From positions 26,535,436 to 26,599,435 of the forward strand of contig CM040762.1 in the NCBI GenBank assembly GCA_022829145.1: 64,000 nucleotides of DNA, read 5' to 3'. Position 1 is the stretch's first letter; every line of letters begins with the position of its first letter. Shown piece by piece: positions 1 through 11,404 of this stretch. This DNA comes from Albula goreensis (Eukaryota > Chordata > Actinopteri > Albuliformes > Albulidae). A program made the position numbers and the translations under genes. A model generated the notes under the pieces. That model worked only from the letters and a program-made list of their open reading frames with translations, made no database searches and was not told the origin of the DNA.

Positions 1-493
1 TTACAAGGCTACTTTTTATTCGTTTTTGTTTCTTATCCTAGCTATGCTATATATTCTCTCTGATGCTGTGCTGGTGGCCGGAATGCAAAGATATTTTCAT
101 GCCATGTCTGACATGAGAGGAAAGGGCTTTTTGTGAGCTTTCCACTAAGTTAGATCCTTGTCTGCATTTCTGTGAGATAGCTGTCCATCTCTGCCTCTGC
201 TCCAGGTGCAACTAATCAGAGGCTTCAATTTCCAAAAAAGGTCTTTCAGATGCCGCGGCAATGCAGCGGACCCACGTGGATAATAAAAACAGTAATAATT
301 ATAATAATAATAATAATAAATACACAAGAATGCATCCCCTTTTGAATTTTACAACTTCTCACTTCCCATCCTCTCAAATACATTGGCAATCGCTGACAGA
401 AGCAGTGACAGCAGCTGATAGGAAAACTTTGTCTTGTTGCCCAGCCGTAGCGCACACATGTGCACGCACACGCACCTCCCTATTCAACACTAC

Positions 494-931
494 TAGGGCT
501 GCACGATATGGAGGAAAAAATGTGACACGTGATTAACACTTATGGATTAACACAATGGCAATATATGATGCAATAAACCAAAGATTAATATATTTAATCA
601 GTATAAATTATTTTTAAGTACATTTAAAACCTGAAATAATGACATTTCGAACATGCATGTTTCCTGTTCTTACTGGGTGAAGAAACATCACTCCCAATTT
701 CTCAGTGGCCAGTAAATCTTTCCTGCATTCAGAGGTCCTTTGCTCTACACTAAATTCACTACTCCCTGCTTGTCTTGCGCATGATGTCATCGGTATGCAT
801 GCATCTGCAGCAAGAGCCATTTGTACATGTGCAACTATCCTTTGCTCTCTGCATTTTAATACAGTTACATTGCCATGCTTATTGCAATAAATCACAATAT
901 TTTTAAAAATTAGTTATATCGTGCAGCTCTA
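494..931. mobile_element. hAT-type MITE in the xpo6 region
   Basis: The ends are inverted copies of TAGGGCTGCACGATAT (left) and ATATCGTGCAGCTCTA (right). They are flanked by near-identical 8-bp duplications, AACACTAC (486-493) and AACAATAC (932-939), 7 of 8 matching. TAGGG-type ends and 8-bp target duplications are typical of hAT elements. There is no transposase, so it is non-autonomous. It lies downstream of xpo6 exon 6, within intron 6 if the gene runs on. Confidence 0.75.
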
Positions 932-1067
932 AACAATACACATACACACACACATGCAGTAGTTCACACACAAAGCCCCCATGTAGCCTTTGTTTCTTTG
1001 TCAGTTTAAAGACTACTGATTAAAAATAACTGCATGGCTTCTTTGTGTAGGTTGAAGGTTCACATTT

Positions 1068-1251
1068 GCAAAGGGGATGGATGGCTTGCTGACTGTCAGC
1101 TTGTGGGACAGAAGCAAAGAGGATGGATGGCTTGCTGACCTTCAGCTTATGGGACAGAAGCAAAGGGGATTGATAGTTTGCTGACTTTCAGCTTGTGGGA
1201 CAGAAGCAAAGGGGATGGATGGCTTGCTGACTGTCAGCATGTGGGACAGAG
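1068..1251. repeat. 46-bp tandem repeat, 4 copies
   Basis: Four consecutive copies of a 46-bp unit beginning GCAAAGGGGATGGATGGCTT and ending GTGGGACAGAA. Units start at 1068, 1114, 1160 and 1206. It ends 13 bp from the splice donor of xpo6 exon 6. Confidence 0.85.
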
Positions 1252-1264
1252 GCCCTCGTCTTAC

Positions 1265-1342
1265 CGCTGTCTCCTGATGTGGGTGAGGGGGGCGGCGTGG
1301 CTGCAGTCACAATGTGTTTATCCCAGATGGTCTCCAGGATAC
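1265..1342 (-). CDS. xpo6: xpo6 coding exon 6 (last one inside the window)
   Basis: 78 bp, acceptor TGTAG and donor GTAAGA. With the base carried over from exon 5 it codes GILETIWDKHIVTAATPPPS followed by PTSGDS. The next exon is not found in the remaining 1.26 kb, so the gene continues off the left edge. Confidence 0.92.
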
Positions 1343-4300
1343 CTACATGACATCAGAAATGGCTTCCAGTCAGGGAAGGAAGAGTCACCCTCGAACTGAG
1401 CTCTGGCTCAACCGCTGCCTCCTTGCAAAGCAGACACTTGACAGCTCACTTGCTTCCATAAATTCCAAGCTACAGTGTGTAATATTTTTGTTGTTGAGAG
1501 TGATAGACAAATAATTGGGTCATTCCATTCCAACTCACCTAGGACCCCAGCTCATGTCATGAATTTTCTAAAAAAAAAAAATTCATGTAAAAACTTCCAT
1601 TAAATTCATGGTGCCTTGCAAAATCCTCTACCTCTACTCCACATACTTTTTTAGGTAGGAATTTTTTAAGTATGGCCCTCGGAACATTTTTGTGATTCTT
1701 TGCATGTGTATTCCAAGCCTCACCAACTGCTTATTTTTCACTAGAATGGGATGAAATTTGTACTGAACATCCAAGAAATCATACGGATAATTTACAACAT
1801 GTATTCATGTAAATAGTTGAAGCTGAATGTTTTACAGTAATCAAATTATTAAGACATACCAAAAGGAAGAATCTTTCATTTTCAAAAATGAATGTCTTCA
1901 CTAGTTTTCACTTCCTTGCAACCAAATTTTGATTCTGTGCAGTATTAATAGAGTTCTATCACATCTAAAAGTTATTTGGTACTGTATAAGAAATTGAGTG
2001 CAACAGATCTTGCTAAATATACAGTTGTGCTCAAAAGTTTACATACATTTGTAAATTTTCCAATGATTTCTACAACTCTTAATTTTCTATGATGGAATGA
2101 TTGGACTACATATGTCTTGTCACAAAAACAATCATGCATTTTGGTTCTTTTATAAATTTATTATAGGTCTTCTGGACATATGACAAAATCTGCTGGGTCA
2201 AAAATATACATCCAGCAACCTGAAGTATCAATTTTGGTGATGTAGAAAGTTGTGTCAATCAAATTTGCTTTGTGGCATGGCCTCTTAACTTCTTGTGAGT
2301 GATTATGATTGCCTACAGCTGGTGACTACTCGAGCCAATTTAAATAGGGCTCGTTTGACACACTCATTAGACCCAGCCTCAAATGCTACGATGGGAAAGT
2401 CTAAGGAGCTCAGTGCGGATCTGAAAAAGCAGATCATTGACTTGAACAAGTCAGGAAAGTCACCTGGAGCCATTTCAAAGCAGCTACAGGTCCCAAAACC
2501 AACTGTGCCAACAATTGTTCGTAAGTATAGAGTGCATGGCACAAAACATAACTGAAATGAAGCTTTTCCATCATTGTAGCTAGACAGTGAATGTCACAAT
2601 AGCCGAAAAAATGTTTTCAGATGTTGATTAAATAATTTATGCAAATCACCTGGAAAGCCTAACAGGCAATCCAGTAATAATGTTCTTTTCCTTGTAAAAT
2701 CTCCATGGGCCCCTTCCCCAGTCTCATAAACAGGTCCTCCCTCCAAGTTTCACCCAAGCCACACCCTTTCATAGGGCCAAGCAGTGAACAAACACAGCAC
2801 AGAGGTGGAGGTTTAGGGATTCGAGGCTTAGGGTTAGAGGTGTAGGTATTAGGAAGTTTGAGGTTTAGGACTTAAGTGTGTCAGGGATCGGGATTAGGGG
2901 TTGGAGGTTGAGGGTTTAGGAGTTAGGTATTTAGGATTAGGGGATAGGTTTAGAGGTGAGGGATAAGGGTTGAGCGGTTTTGGTGTCTAGGAGTCAGGTA
3001 TTCAGTGGTTAGGGGTTTAGGGGTGAAATATTTAGGGTTTAGAGACCAGGGGTTTAGGGATTAGGGATGAAGTGTTTAGGGGTCCTGGGGTTAGGTATTT
3101 AGGGGTTAGAGGATGGGGTTTGGGTATATGGGTTTAAGGTTTAGGGTTTAGGGGATACAAGCTGAGGGGTCAGTGGGGGCTCACCGGTCAGCAGGCTCAG
3201 CACGGTGGGCACTTGCTCCAGCAGCAGTTTGCGCAGCTCATCTTTACGCGCCACACTAAGGTCCTCCCTTGGGCAGGCCAGCTCCTCTGACGTGGTCTTC
3301 AGCAGGATCAGCCCCAGAGGAGCCATGGCTGGAGACTGGATCAGCTGGAGACAAGCAGGGAAACATGCTCACAAAACCTTGGTGCCGGGTGAGAATCCCA
3401 TGAGAGAGAGACAGTCCTCAAAACCTACTTCACTTGAACACTACCCAGCACCTACTGTGAAAAAAGCAGATGTTCATAATGACATTCAGGACCCCACATC
3501 AGTAAAATACGGCAGTAAAACTCAAGCTTTAGATCACAAAATCACAATGAAAGTGTTCATCTTCACAGACAGTTAGGAGAGTTCATTGACCATGATTCTT
3601 AACTTGTCAAACTGTTCTTGTAGAGAAAAAGCAAAACATTTATTCATTTGTAAGTAAAAGTTAAGGACAAATGTTGATTGAATACTGGCCATAATCTGAG
3701 TTGATTGTATAGATCTAAAGAAAGCGAAAATGTCAAACACCAAGCACAAAAGGCATTCTGGGTGTAAAAAAAAATGTAAAGGTCGAAACCCAATCAGAAT
3801 TTGGCAAAGAATGTTTGAATTGGCAATTGAATCTGCCCTAAGTGCCATGGACTGAAGCAATAAGGCCAGAGAAGCTGCTCTATTTCAGCAGCACTGTCAT
3901 GGATACAGGGTGCTGTTAGGTTCCATACAATGTTCAGCAGAGTGCCTGAAAACCATTATGTGAATAGAAATTACTTTAATGGAGCCATATTATATCAAGT
4001 TGGATTTTTAAACAAGCTGTTTAACACATTTTAACAAAGGACTAATGGACTCAGTGTTTTGTAGCTCATTGCAACTTCAATATGATAAAATCTACTGTAT
4101 GTTATATGCATTTATGTTCCTCGTTTATTTATTGGTATCTCTTTTATGATGTGCATTGGTTGTGCTGACTACTGTTTGAAAACCAAATTGCCCCTCTGGG
4201 ACAATAAAGACCGATTCCAATCCAGTCCATGTTTGAAAGGGCGGCACACCCTGTACAAGGACATGGCCATGTTTTATGTTAGTCCTGTACATAATTTGTT

Positions 4301-7300
4301 GAGCAGTACATTTATGCAACCAAAACAATAAATACATAAAAAACATTTCCTTTGGTGCAACCTCTGCTACAACAGCTTTCTCAGCATGATATAGTCAGGA
4401 AGAACTCCACATGCTCTACATGGCAGCTCCACTCAGCCAAGTTTATCCCAAGGTACATATGCAGTCATTGGTCTTTACCTGCAGAGTGTTGGTGAAGAAG
4501 TCATGGTAGAACATGGGCCAGTCCTGTCTGCCGATGTCAACAATGACCTTGCATAGCTTGTTGCGGATGAAGTATGGCAGGACCTTATGCTGGGAAAGCA
4601 GCAGCTTGGGCAGGCAGCTGCGCAGCTCCATCCTGTCCTGCGACGGCACGCCCAGCCACATCTTATTGACCAGGTTCTGTGGGAGAACAGTGCTGAGAAC
4701 AAGAGCCAAAAGTGTCCTGCAGAGACTCCCGCTCTGCACCCTGCACACTCCCACTCTCTGTGCCCTGATGCCTTAATCTACGCCTTGCAGAGACTGCTGA
4801 AAATGCTGCACAAATCATACCAATTTAATCTGCAAATAATATACATATAGTAAGAAGTGTGAAACACCAACAAAAAAAAAAAAAAAAAAAAAAAAAACAC
4901 AATCTATGGCGATTTTCAACTAAGGCTTCATGGCCTAATTGTTTAAAGTATCAATGTTTCAAACACATTTTTAAAATTTTATAGTAGTTTTAATATTTCT
5001 CTGTATGTGCAGTTAAAAATGCATGGAAAACGTAGTCTTCCATTGTACCCTGTACCTTTTCAACCTTAATCACAATGTTTTAGGTATTGTAATACTCACT
5101 AGTTCATAGTTTCATTGATGAGAAAACAATTATTAGAAAATGAACATACACATATTTACACTCTTCTGGAAAATATCAAAGGAATAAGAGACGTAGCTAA
5201 GCAGTCCTGCATGTGCACTAAAACAGTGTGTGCTGAAGTAGTGTTGCATGTGTACTGAAGCAGTGATAGGTGTTTACTGTACCAGTGCTACATGTGCAAT
5301 GAAGCAGCATTTACTGAAGCAGTGCTGGGATGGTGCAGAAGCAGTGCATAGTGAAGCAGTGCTGCATGCATACTGAAGCAGTGGTGGGGGAGTGCTGAAG
5401 CAGTGCTGCATGTGTACTGAAGCAGTGGTGGGGGAGTGCTGAAGCAGTGCTGCATGTGTACTGAAGCAGTGCTGCGTGCGTACTGAAGTAGCGCGTACTT
5501 CAACAGTATTGTGTGTGTACTGAAGCAGTGTGTTCTGTACCAGTGCTACATGTGAACTGCAGCACAAGAAGCACACTTGCCCGTAACCCAGGATACACTG
5601 TCAGTTTCATTTCTACAGCCAATCAGAAATCACACTCTTTTTTTCAGCTTTCAGCTCCATCCTGCTGTGAGTACTCACCTCGAACACAGTCAGGCTGTAC
5701 ATCATGACATACTCATTATGAGTGTTGGAGAGGAAATAGAGGCAGTATCGCCATGCTCCTATCTGCTGAGCAAAATTGTTCAACAGCTCCTCTGTGGAAA
5801 GAGGCATGGTTTAGGGACACATTTCAAGTCAAGGATCGTGTGAAGCTAAACACCACACACTAATAGTGGGAACCAAATACATTTTCAATGAGGTCCTGAC
5901 TCACCAATCTCCCTCTTGCGCTCGTTGGTGGTGTGGCTGTGAAAGAATTCTGTCATGAGGCTCTCCAGAGCGCGCAGCGAAGCCTCCTCTGACGCCTGGG
6001 AAAAGACACAGGGATCAATGCAAGCATGTCAATCATGACGTCAAGAACATCTGAACTACAGATCCAATTTATACATAAGTTAGTATACAGCTATGGATGA
6101 TGATATAGATGGACTGATAGCAGATTTTTGGGGCCTGAAGAAAATACAGATTATAGCATGTCAAAGGACATTTCCAATCTATGAACTTTTATTTTGTCAA
6201 AGAAATGTAAAATCTCTTTAAAACTTCAGACTTCCTTGATTGGGCATCTCTCTCAATCTACAGAGAAGCAACGCATCTTCCTTATTTACTTTATTTGCTG
6301 TTTCTGTTTCTCATTTAAACTTCTTTTAGGTGTCCAAAATGTGTTTTTTTTTTTCCTTCGATATTTACTGGGTAGTTTATTGTTTTTATGGCTTGAAGAC
6401 AAGTTCCATCAACAGTGTCTGGCCTTCTTATACACGTTTGTGTACTGACTGTTATCTCATGAATTGCAGCTATAATCTATACCAAGGTCCATATATGACA
6501 GCTTTACTTACAGATTTACCAGTTTAGAAACACTGAGGATTAAAAAGATTTCTAAATACTCTAAAGAGAAAATCACTTCTTAATGACTTAGCCTCCAGTC
6601 ATTTATTTGTTCACATCATCTAGTAGAGCAAGCTGATATCGGCCCCATCACACTCTTACACCATTATAATCATTTTAATTATGGATATTTACCTGAAAAT
6701 TGTATCCAAAGCAACTTTCAGTTGATTAAACTTGCTGGTTAAGGACACTGGATATCCTCCAATATTAAGAATATAACGGCTGCACCTGGGCTTGTAGTCC
6801 CAACCTTCGAGGTCCCAATCAAGCATCAAGCCACCAGGCTATAGGCTGCCCTAACCATAATAATCTCATAATAACACTCATTACCAGGAGGCTTAACTCA
6901 TTTAGACTGCTCCATGAATTTTAAGACCGAACTACTGGAACAGACATCTTTAGAACCACAGTCTAATGACATGGATGAAACCGATATATATAATATATGC
7001 CAATGAGGCTAACCTGAGAGGTACACTAAAGCCTTAAAGTTGATCTCACTGCAGCACCCCGCCCCTGACAGCTATGGGAGGAGAGGTTGCACACATGACT
7101 CCTCCAAATAACCTGTCAACAATCTCGCTTCTTTTTCATGTTGTGGCCGCACCACCAGTCGCACACTGCCTATGACGTTGGAGGAAGATGTAGTCAGCGT
7201 ACAATCGATTCGTGCTACCGCAAGTGCCCTAGCAGCCCCTAGGAGGGCGCTGTTGCGATGGACCAACCGGAGATGCGCCCAACCTACTCCGTATCGAACC

Positions 7301-10300
7301 CCCAGCGAGGCTGGCCAATCGGGAATTGTTGGTCGGGAATGGTGAGGCCGGGAATCGAACCCCCGACCTCAGGACCTGTAGGCAGCAATTTATCCCACGA
7401 GTCACTCAGAGGCCCATAGTGGCTGTATCTTAAATTGCATACATGCATACTCAAAGCAACTACATACATACATTTGTACTCAAAGTTACTATTTTGATGG
7501 TATCTCATGTGGTAATGCTCCGTCACATGTATTATTATTACCTATTACACAGTGAATATTGAGCTGAAGCTTGACTAGCTAGAAAAATTATATCTCAAAT
7601 CAAATCACAATATCTATCAGAAAAATCTCGATCAGATATTTTCCCCAAAACATTCAGCCCTAATTGAAAGTGTTGTGACCAATCGTATCGCTGCCTGGTT
7701 CGGAAACTGCAAAACCTCCCAACAGAAACAGCTGAACTGGATAGTGAAAACAGCTGGGAAGATTGTTGGTGTCCCTCTCCCCTCCCTGCTGGAGATCTTC
7801 AACCAGCGCTGTGCCCACAGAGCCTCCAGCATCACAAAGGACCCTGCCCCACCTCTCCCAGTCTGTTTTCCCTCCTACCATCTGGGAACAGGTACAGACG
7901 TATCCATACCAGGACCACCAGGTTTCTAAACAGCTTCATACGCCAGGCTGTGAGGATAATAAACATTCTTCCCTCCCCTTCACTGAACCATAGACTCCCC
8001 CACATAGTACCGGACACTTATCACTAGTGGAATTTTCATACTACACCATGCATTTTTTTTTGTCATAGACAATTACACTATATTGCATTACATTCAGTAT
8101 ATGCTGCTATTCTCCTCCAAATACACTCTTCATTTCTTTTTTCTTCTGTACACCATGTGTATTGGGTTGTATTGTGTGTGTGTGTGCACTGTGTGTATTG
8201 TTTAGCTACATGTTGTTTATAGGTTTACAGCTTAGTGTATTTTTTATATTTTATACAAATCTTTTTGTAAAATATCTTTTAATATTTTCATGTATATACA
8301 CAATTGGCCTAGGAGGAACAGTATTTTGTTCTTGATTGTATGTAAATGCATGAAAAATAATAAAAATAAATCTTGAATACATCTGAGGTAAATAAAAAAT
8401 ATCTGGTTGAAAGCCTCTTTATCAAAGACTGGGCCATAATCCAGAATTACTGTGAATCAGATGGACTATTAGAACTCCAATCTATCAATGGAGCTAAAGA
8501 AGCAATTTCCTCCTTATAGTCTGGAAAGTCACTGGGGCCTGATGGCTACCCAATAGTTTTTCAAACTAATGAAAGAGCAAATTAGTGATCTTCTGTAACG
8601 GGCTGTAAACTGTTGAGCATTCTAAACTTCCAGACTCCATGAAAATCATTAATATTTTACCTATTCTTGGACCAAAACAATTGGTGAAAAGTGTCGCACA
8701 GAGTCTTAAACACAGTTGCAAACACATCAAACACACACAGCGTATTTTGTAACTTTATTTTTGCTGTAGTCTCCTGGCTACAGAGCTGTGGTAGCAAAGC
8801 TTCTTGTTTGCTCACTCACCATGACTGCCCCCAAAAAGATTAAAAGTTCTCACACCAAACACAAGATTCTTGTAGAAAATGAATTGCCGGCTACTCTACA
8901 GCTTATTTTTTGTTTGCAGTGATGCAATATGTCATCTTCATCAATTTATGGATCTTGCAGTGTGGATAGAAAACACTTTCTATGCAACATGGCTGCAGTA
9001 CAAGCGAAGTGAGCAGCCTCTTTAAAAAAATTATGTAAATCCCGAATGTATTTCAAAAGCAAGATAAAAGCTAGTGTTCATGATGAGCCCTAAAGCACTA
9101 GTTAAATCTGGCACTATATCACTAGGTTTTCTAAAAATTATTTCCTAAAAATCATTACATAATATTAATACTACATCACTACTATTTTAATGCAACAATA
9201 ACTTAAAATGTCCTCCTTAGGCTTGCTGCCATCTTAAGATAGCCACTGCAAGCAAAAACAAAAAACTATTGCTCTGAATTATTAAACATCACCACACTGC
9301 CACCATAGGGCTAGTGGTAATTGTCCATAACTTCAAGACAAACTGATTTTCCTCTGTTTCCCATTTGTATAGCAAACATAAATTGGTCCATCTATCATGT
9401 CTCTCTTTCTAATCTTTGTTAAGGTGCATACCAAACACAAATGGCCAACATGGCGATACTATGGTAGTGGACCACAACATTTAATTTGTCTCACTAGACA
9501 AGTTCAGAGACCAGCATTCAGTATATCCTCGAGTATTGTGCAAGTGCAACTGATTGTTGGTCTGCTACTGCAATAGCCAACTTGAAAATACTGCAATGCA
9601 AGGGATGCTGTAAATGTGATGGGTGCTAATTGGGAGAGACACTTCCTATGCATATATATGTCATCTCCTAGGAGCTGTTATCTCCTTGCCAGTAAGCTGT
9701 AAAAGGAATGGCTCATTCAACTTGATATCCTATTAGAATGACTATTTTTCCATCTTGGATTATAATACACAATCAAAACATGCACATACTGCTTCAGTAC
9801 ACACCCGATATTTTCAGAAAGTATTATTTCAACACCAATAAATCCATACTCCATAAGAAATACATTACATTACACTGTTATTAACACTATAATTGTGAAT
9901 ACTGCAAATGACTTGGTTTTGAGCACAAAGGCAAGGCTTGCACAAGAAAAGTTAACTTTGAGGTATACACAAAAAGAGAGATTGCACAACATTCCAGCGT
10001 CCATAATCTACATCGAATGGATTATGACAATCATTACTTAACATTCTGAAATACTTCTATTAACACTGTGGACCCTGTCATACTTCAACACAAATGGCTA
10101 TAAGAATTTGACTATTTTTCCAAATACAAAGCTAGCCAACAAAATGGCGAAATCAAAGGTAAAGTCTGGCATGCTTTGGAAGCGGTCCGGAGATTTTACT
10201 TCGCATCACCTAATCTTTAAACTACCACTAAATTGATGAAGCGCACATCTCTGGCATTTCGGAATGTGCTTGAACATGCTGGTGATTGCTTAACGCAAAC

Positions 10301-10845
10301 ATTCCAATCTACAACATGGGCGTCTTGAGCGGTGTTACCGAATCCAGTTCGATTTCATTTCCTGCTTCATTCCTATGCCCACAGGTTACACTTCTCTTGT
10401 ACACATACAATGCACTGTTAGCCGCTATAAGATGGAGTAAAATTTGGACCTTGCAAATATGCAGCTCAATTTCCGACAGAGACTAAATCGAAGCTTAATC
10501 AAATGCATAACATCCTGCAGTTATTTGGAATTATTGAATACTTGTATGTAGTTATGTGAAGCAATTTTAAACTCTGACCTGAGGTTAGGTTTGGATCAAA
10601 TCCCCTAAAAATTACGATTAGATGAATAAACAGTTTATCGACTAACAATACGGTAACTGAATATGTAGCTAACTATCATGCCACATAGCTCTCCTACTCG
10701 CCTTATCATTTATGTTACCAGTAACACGAGCCAGCCCATCTCCACCTGCTATTCGTTCAGCTAAACCAAATCAGGTGTAGTCAGGTCCCTAACATAAAAA
10801 ATTTATTACAATTAAGACACAACTGCCAGTACTTACCATGTCCAT
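1265..10845 (-). CDS. xpo6: xpo6, exportin-6, 5' part of gene (coding exons 1-6)
   Basis: Exportin-6 is an importin-beta family (HEAT-repeat) nuclear export receptor; in vertebrates it exports actin-profilin complexes with RanGTP. Six coding exons can be joined on the minus strand: 10845-10837, 5995-5905, 5791-5679, 4676-4479, 3344-3185 and 1342-1265. All have AG acceptors and GT donors, and the frame is kept throughout. They give about 216 N-terminal residues, beginning MDMASEEASLRALESL, and include the conserved stretches RNKLCKVIVDIGRQDWPMFYH and KTTSEELACPREDLSVARK. This covers the importin-beta N-terminal region and the start of the Xpo1-like domain; vertebrate exportin-6 is about 1,125 aa, so most of the gene lies beyond the left edge. 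The start ATG has A at -3 and G at +4. Identification is by recognising the protein and is strong; no frame break is seen. Confidence 0.95.
1513..1880. repeat. unclassified interspersed repeat, copy 1 (xpo6 intron 5)
   Basis: Begins TTGGGTCATTCCATTCCAAC. It shares long stretches, such as GTACTGAACATCCAAGA and TGAATGTTTTACAGTAATCA, in the same order with 60843-61140. No coding trace or clear terminal repeats are seen, so the class is unknown. Confidence 0.65.
2022..2550 (+). mobile_element. Tc1/mariner fragment with transposase N-terminus
   Basis: Starts after a TA with CAGTTGTGCTCAAAAGTTTA, a Tc1-type terminal sequence. The frame from 2391 reads MGKSKELSADLKKQIIDLNK, then a helix-turn-helix (SGKSPGAISKQLQVPKPTV), which is the first paired-like DNA-binding domain of Tc1 transposase. 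The sequence then leaves the family; the DDE catalytic domain and right terminal repeat are missing. It is a dead fragment in xpo6 intron 5. Confidence 0.85.
2810..3165. repeat. degenerate TTAGGG-rich tandem array
   Basis: About 350 bp in xpo6 intron 5 dominated by imperfect variants of TTAGGG/TTTAGGG (for example GGTTTAGGGATTAGGG), all G-rich on the plus strand. This resembles an eroded interstitial telomere-like array or a minisatellite built on that motif. It ends about 20 bp from the donor of exon 5. Confidence 0.7.
3185..3344 (-). CDS. xpo6: xpo6 coding exon 5
   Basis: 160 bp, acceptor CTCCAG and donor GTGAGC. It codes residues 138-190 (LIQSPAMAPLGLILLKTTSE ... TVLSLLTG) and one base of the next codon. 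Confidence 0.95.
4075..4230 (+). repeat. possible LINE/SINE 3' tail
   Basis: In xpo6 intron 4. The phrase TTGCCCCTCTGGGACAATAA followed by AGA resembles 3' tails common on teleost LINEs and their SINEs. No coding trace accompanies it; class is inferred from the tail only. Confidence 0.35.
4479..4676 (-). CDS. xpo6: xpo6 coding exon 4
   Basis: 198 bp, exactly 66 codons, phase 0 at both ends, acceptor CACAG and donor GTAAAG. It codes residues 72-137, from NLVNKMWLGVPSQDR to DFFTNTLQ, including the exportin-6 signature KLCKVIVDIGRQDWPMF. Confidence 0.95.
4870..4897. repeat. poly(A) tract
   Basis: About 27 consecutive A in xpo6 intron 3, possibly the tail of a retroposed sequence. No recognisable body is seen next to it. 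Confidence 0.7.
5195..5575. repeat. minisatellite in xpo6 intron 3
   Basis: Repeats of a roughly 20-30 bp theme containing TACTGAAGCAGTGCTGCATG, with a higher-order pair around 5380-5470 carrying GTGGTGGGGGAGTGC. Unit length varies by indels. It lies about 100 bp before exon 3. Confidence 0.85.
5679..5791 (-). CDS. xpo6: xpo6 coding exon 3
   Basis: 113 bp, split from exon 2 by a short 109-bp intron. It codes EELLNNFAQQIGAWRYCLYF and ends TVFE at a complete codon, followed by the donor GTGAGT. These are strongly conserved exportin-6 residues (about 34-71). Confidence 0.95.
5905..5995 (-). CDS. xpo6: xpo6 coding exon 2
   Basis: 91 bp with acceptor CCCAG and donor GTGAGT. It codes residues 4-33 (ASEEASLRALESL...NERKREI) plus the first base of the next codon. 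It is the start of the importin-beta N-terminal domain. Confidence 0.95.
6001..7030. other. xpo6: xpo6 intron 1, distal part, nothing recognised
   Basis: AT-rich intronic sequence between exon 2 and the SINE at 7035. Open frames here are short and lack family resemblance. I see no exon-like signals. Confidence 0.5.
7035..7417 (-). mobile_element. tRNA-derived SINE (family A), minus orientation
   Basis: Reverse of the same family at 21631-22040. The head (at the 7417 end) reads GGGCCTCTGAGTGACTCGTG, like a tRNA A box, followed by a B-box-like GGTTCGATTCC. The body carries the shared GTCATAGGCAGTGTGCGACT-type segment. It lies in xpo6 intron 1. Confidence 0.8.
7558..7664. mobile_element. possible hAT-like terminal fragment
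   Basis: Ends in TTCAGCCCTAAT, matching the TAGGGCTG ends of hAT MITEs in inverted form, and is preceded by AT-rich sequence with CAAATCACAATATC. The opposite end is not identified. Confidence 0.3.
7655..8385 (+). mobile_element. LINE 3' end (L2-like) with RT C-terminal remnant
   Basis: Translates as the last part of a LINE reverse transcriptase ORF: RIAAWFGNCKTSQQKQLNW, then KTAGKIVGVPLPSLLEIF and QRCAHRASSITKDP. After one frameshift near 7860 it continues LFSLLPSGNRYRRI ... FIRQAVRIINIL. This C-terminal arrangement is characteristic of L2-type teleost LINEs. An AT-rich 3' UTR runs to the AAAATAAATC end near 8385. The RT core and endonuclease are absent (5' truncation). Confidence 0.8.
8400..8700 (+). 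mobile_element. L1/Tx1-like LINE RT fragment
   Basis: Plus-strand translation shows EAISSL-stop-SGKSLGPDGYPI with a nearby FKLMKEQ, matching the K-S-P-G-x-D-G start of L1-clade reverse transcriptase. It contains stop codons and indels. It is a short dead fragment in xpo6 intron 1. Confidence 0.65.
8701..10830. other. xpo6: xpo6 intron 1, proximal part, nothing recognised
   Basis: About 2.1 kb of AT-rich sequence without a long open frame, terminal repeats or tandem structure I could identify. A short frame at 8821 (MTAPKKIKSSHTKHKI...) has a basic start but ends after about 33 residues. I assign no function. Confidence 0.45.
10837..10845 (-). CDS. xpo6: xpo6 coding exon 1 (9 coding bases)
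   Basis: The exon codes only Met-Asp-Met and is followed by the donor GTAAGT (10836-10831 on the minus strand). It joins in phase 0 to GCG TCA of exon 2. The 5' UTR continues upstream to an undetermined start site. The ATG context (ACCATGG) is a good Kozak match. Confidence 0.8.
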
Positions 10846-11400
10846 GGTCAATTGGGAACCACTGGCTTCAAGTAAATATGTGCAGATGCTTAAGGTTTTG
10901 GTTGCTCCGGCTGACGGTCATACTCTGCCGAAACACAGGGCCTGTGCGCTGTTAGTAGAACTCGCTACTCGGTAACATAATAATTAGCTATCCTTGATAA
11001 CTTATGTTTCTTCGGAGATGCCAAGTTTGATAACGTCATTAACAAGCGTTTATGAGCAGTTTAAGTGCAGTCGCTGTTAGCTTTGTTGAGTGTTTCTGCA
11101 CGGCTTCAGTGGGGGTGACAACTCTACTTGCCGTCTGATCACAAGAAGGGAGTCGGGAGAAATACAACACAGACTCTCCCTCTTCCTCGAGGTTGTAAGA
11201 CTCAACGTTGTTGTCATATAAAAACACTCAATACTGTGTTAAGCCGTTCCTGTTTTCTAACGTCTCCCAGACGCCTCAGTCCTAAATCACGTACACTGAA
11301 GGCGGAGAGTTTACAGGCCTTGCAATCGCAGTTTCCTCTCCTCGTAGCAGCTCCTCCCCGCCGGAAGTGAAATCTTAATCTCGAGCCGGATGGAACCAGC
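10846..11400 (-). promoter_or_regulatory. xpo6: probable xpo6 5' UTR and promoter region
   Basis: This lies directly upstream of the xpo6 start codon. It is less AT-rich than its surroundings, and it contains an ETS/ELK-type motif, CCGGAAGTGA, at 11361-11370. No TATA box is obvious. The transcription start site cannot be placed without RNA data, so both edges are inference. Confidence 0.45.
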
Positions 11401-11404
11401 TGCA

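Noticed and set aside
5195..5575. CRISPR-like regular repeats
   Set aside because: Repeats are contiguous, without unique spacers, in the intron of a vertebrate gene; it is a minisatellite.
8821..8922. Short frame MTAPKKIKSSHTKHKI with a nuclear-signal-like start
   Set aside because: Only about 33 codons, no splice signals or family match; in xpo6 intron 1.
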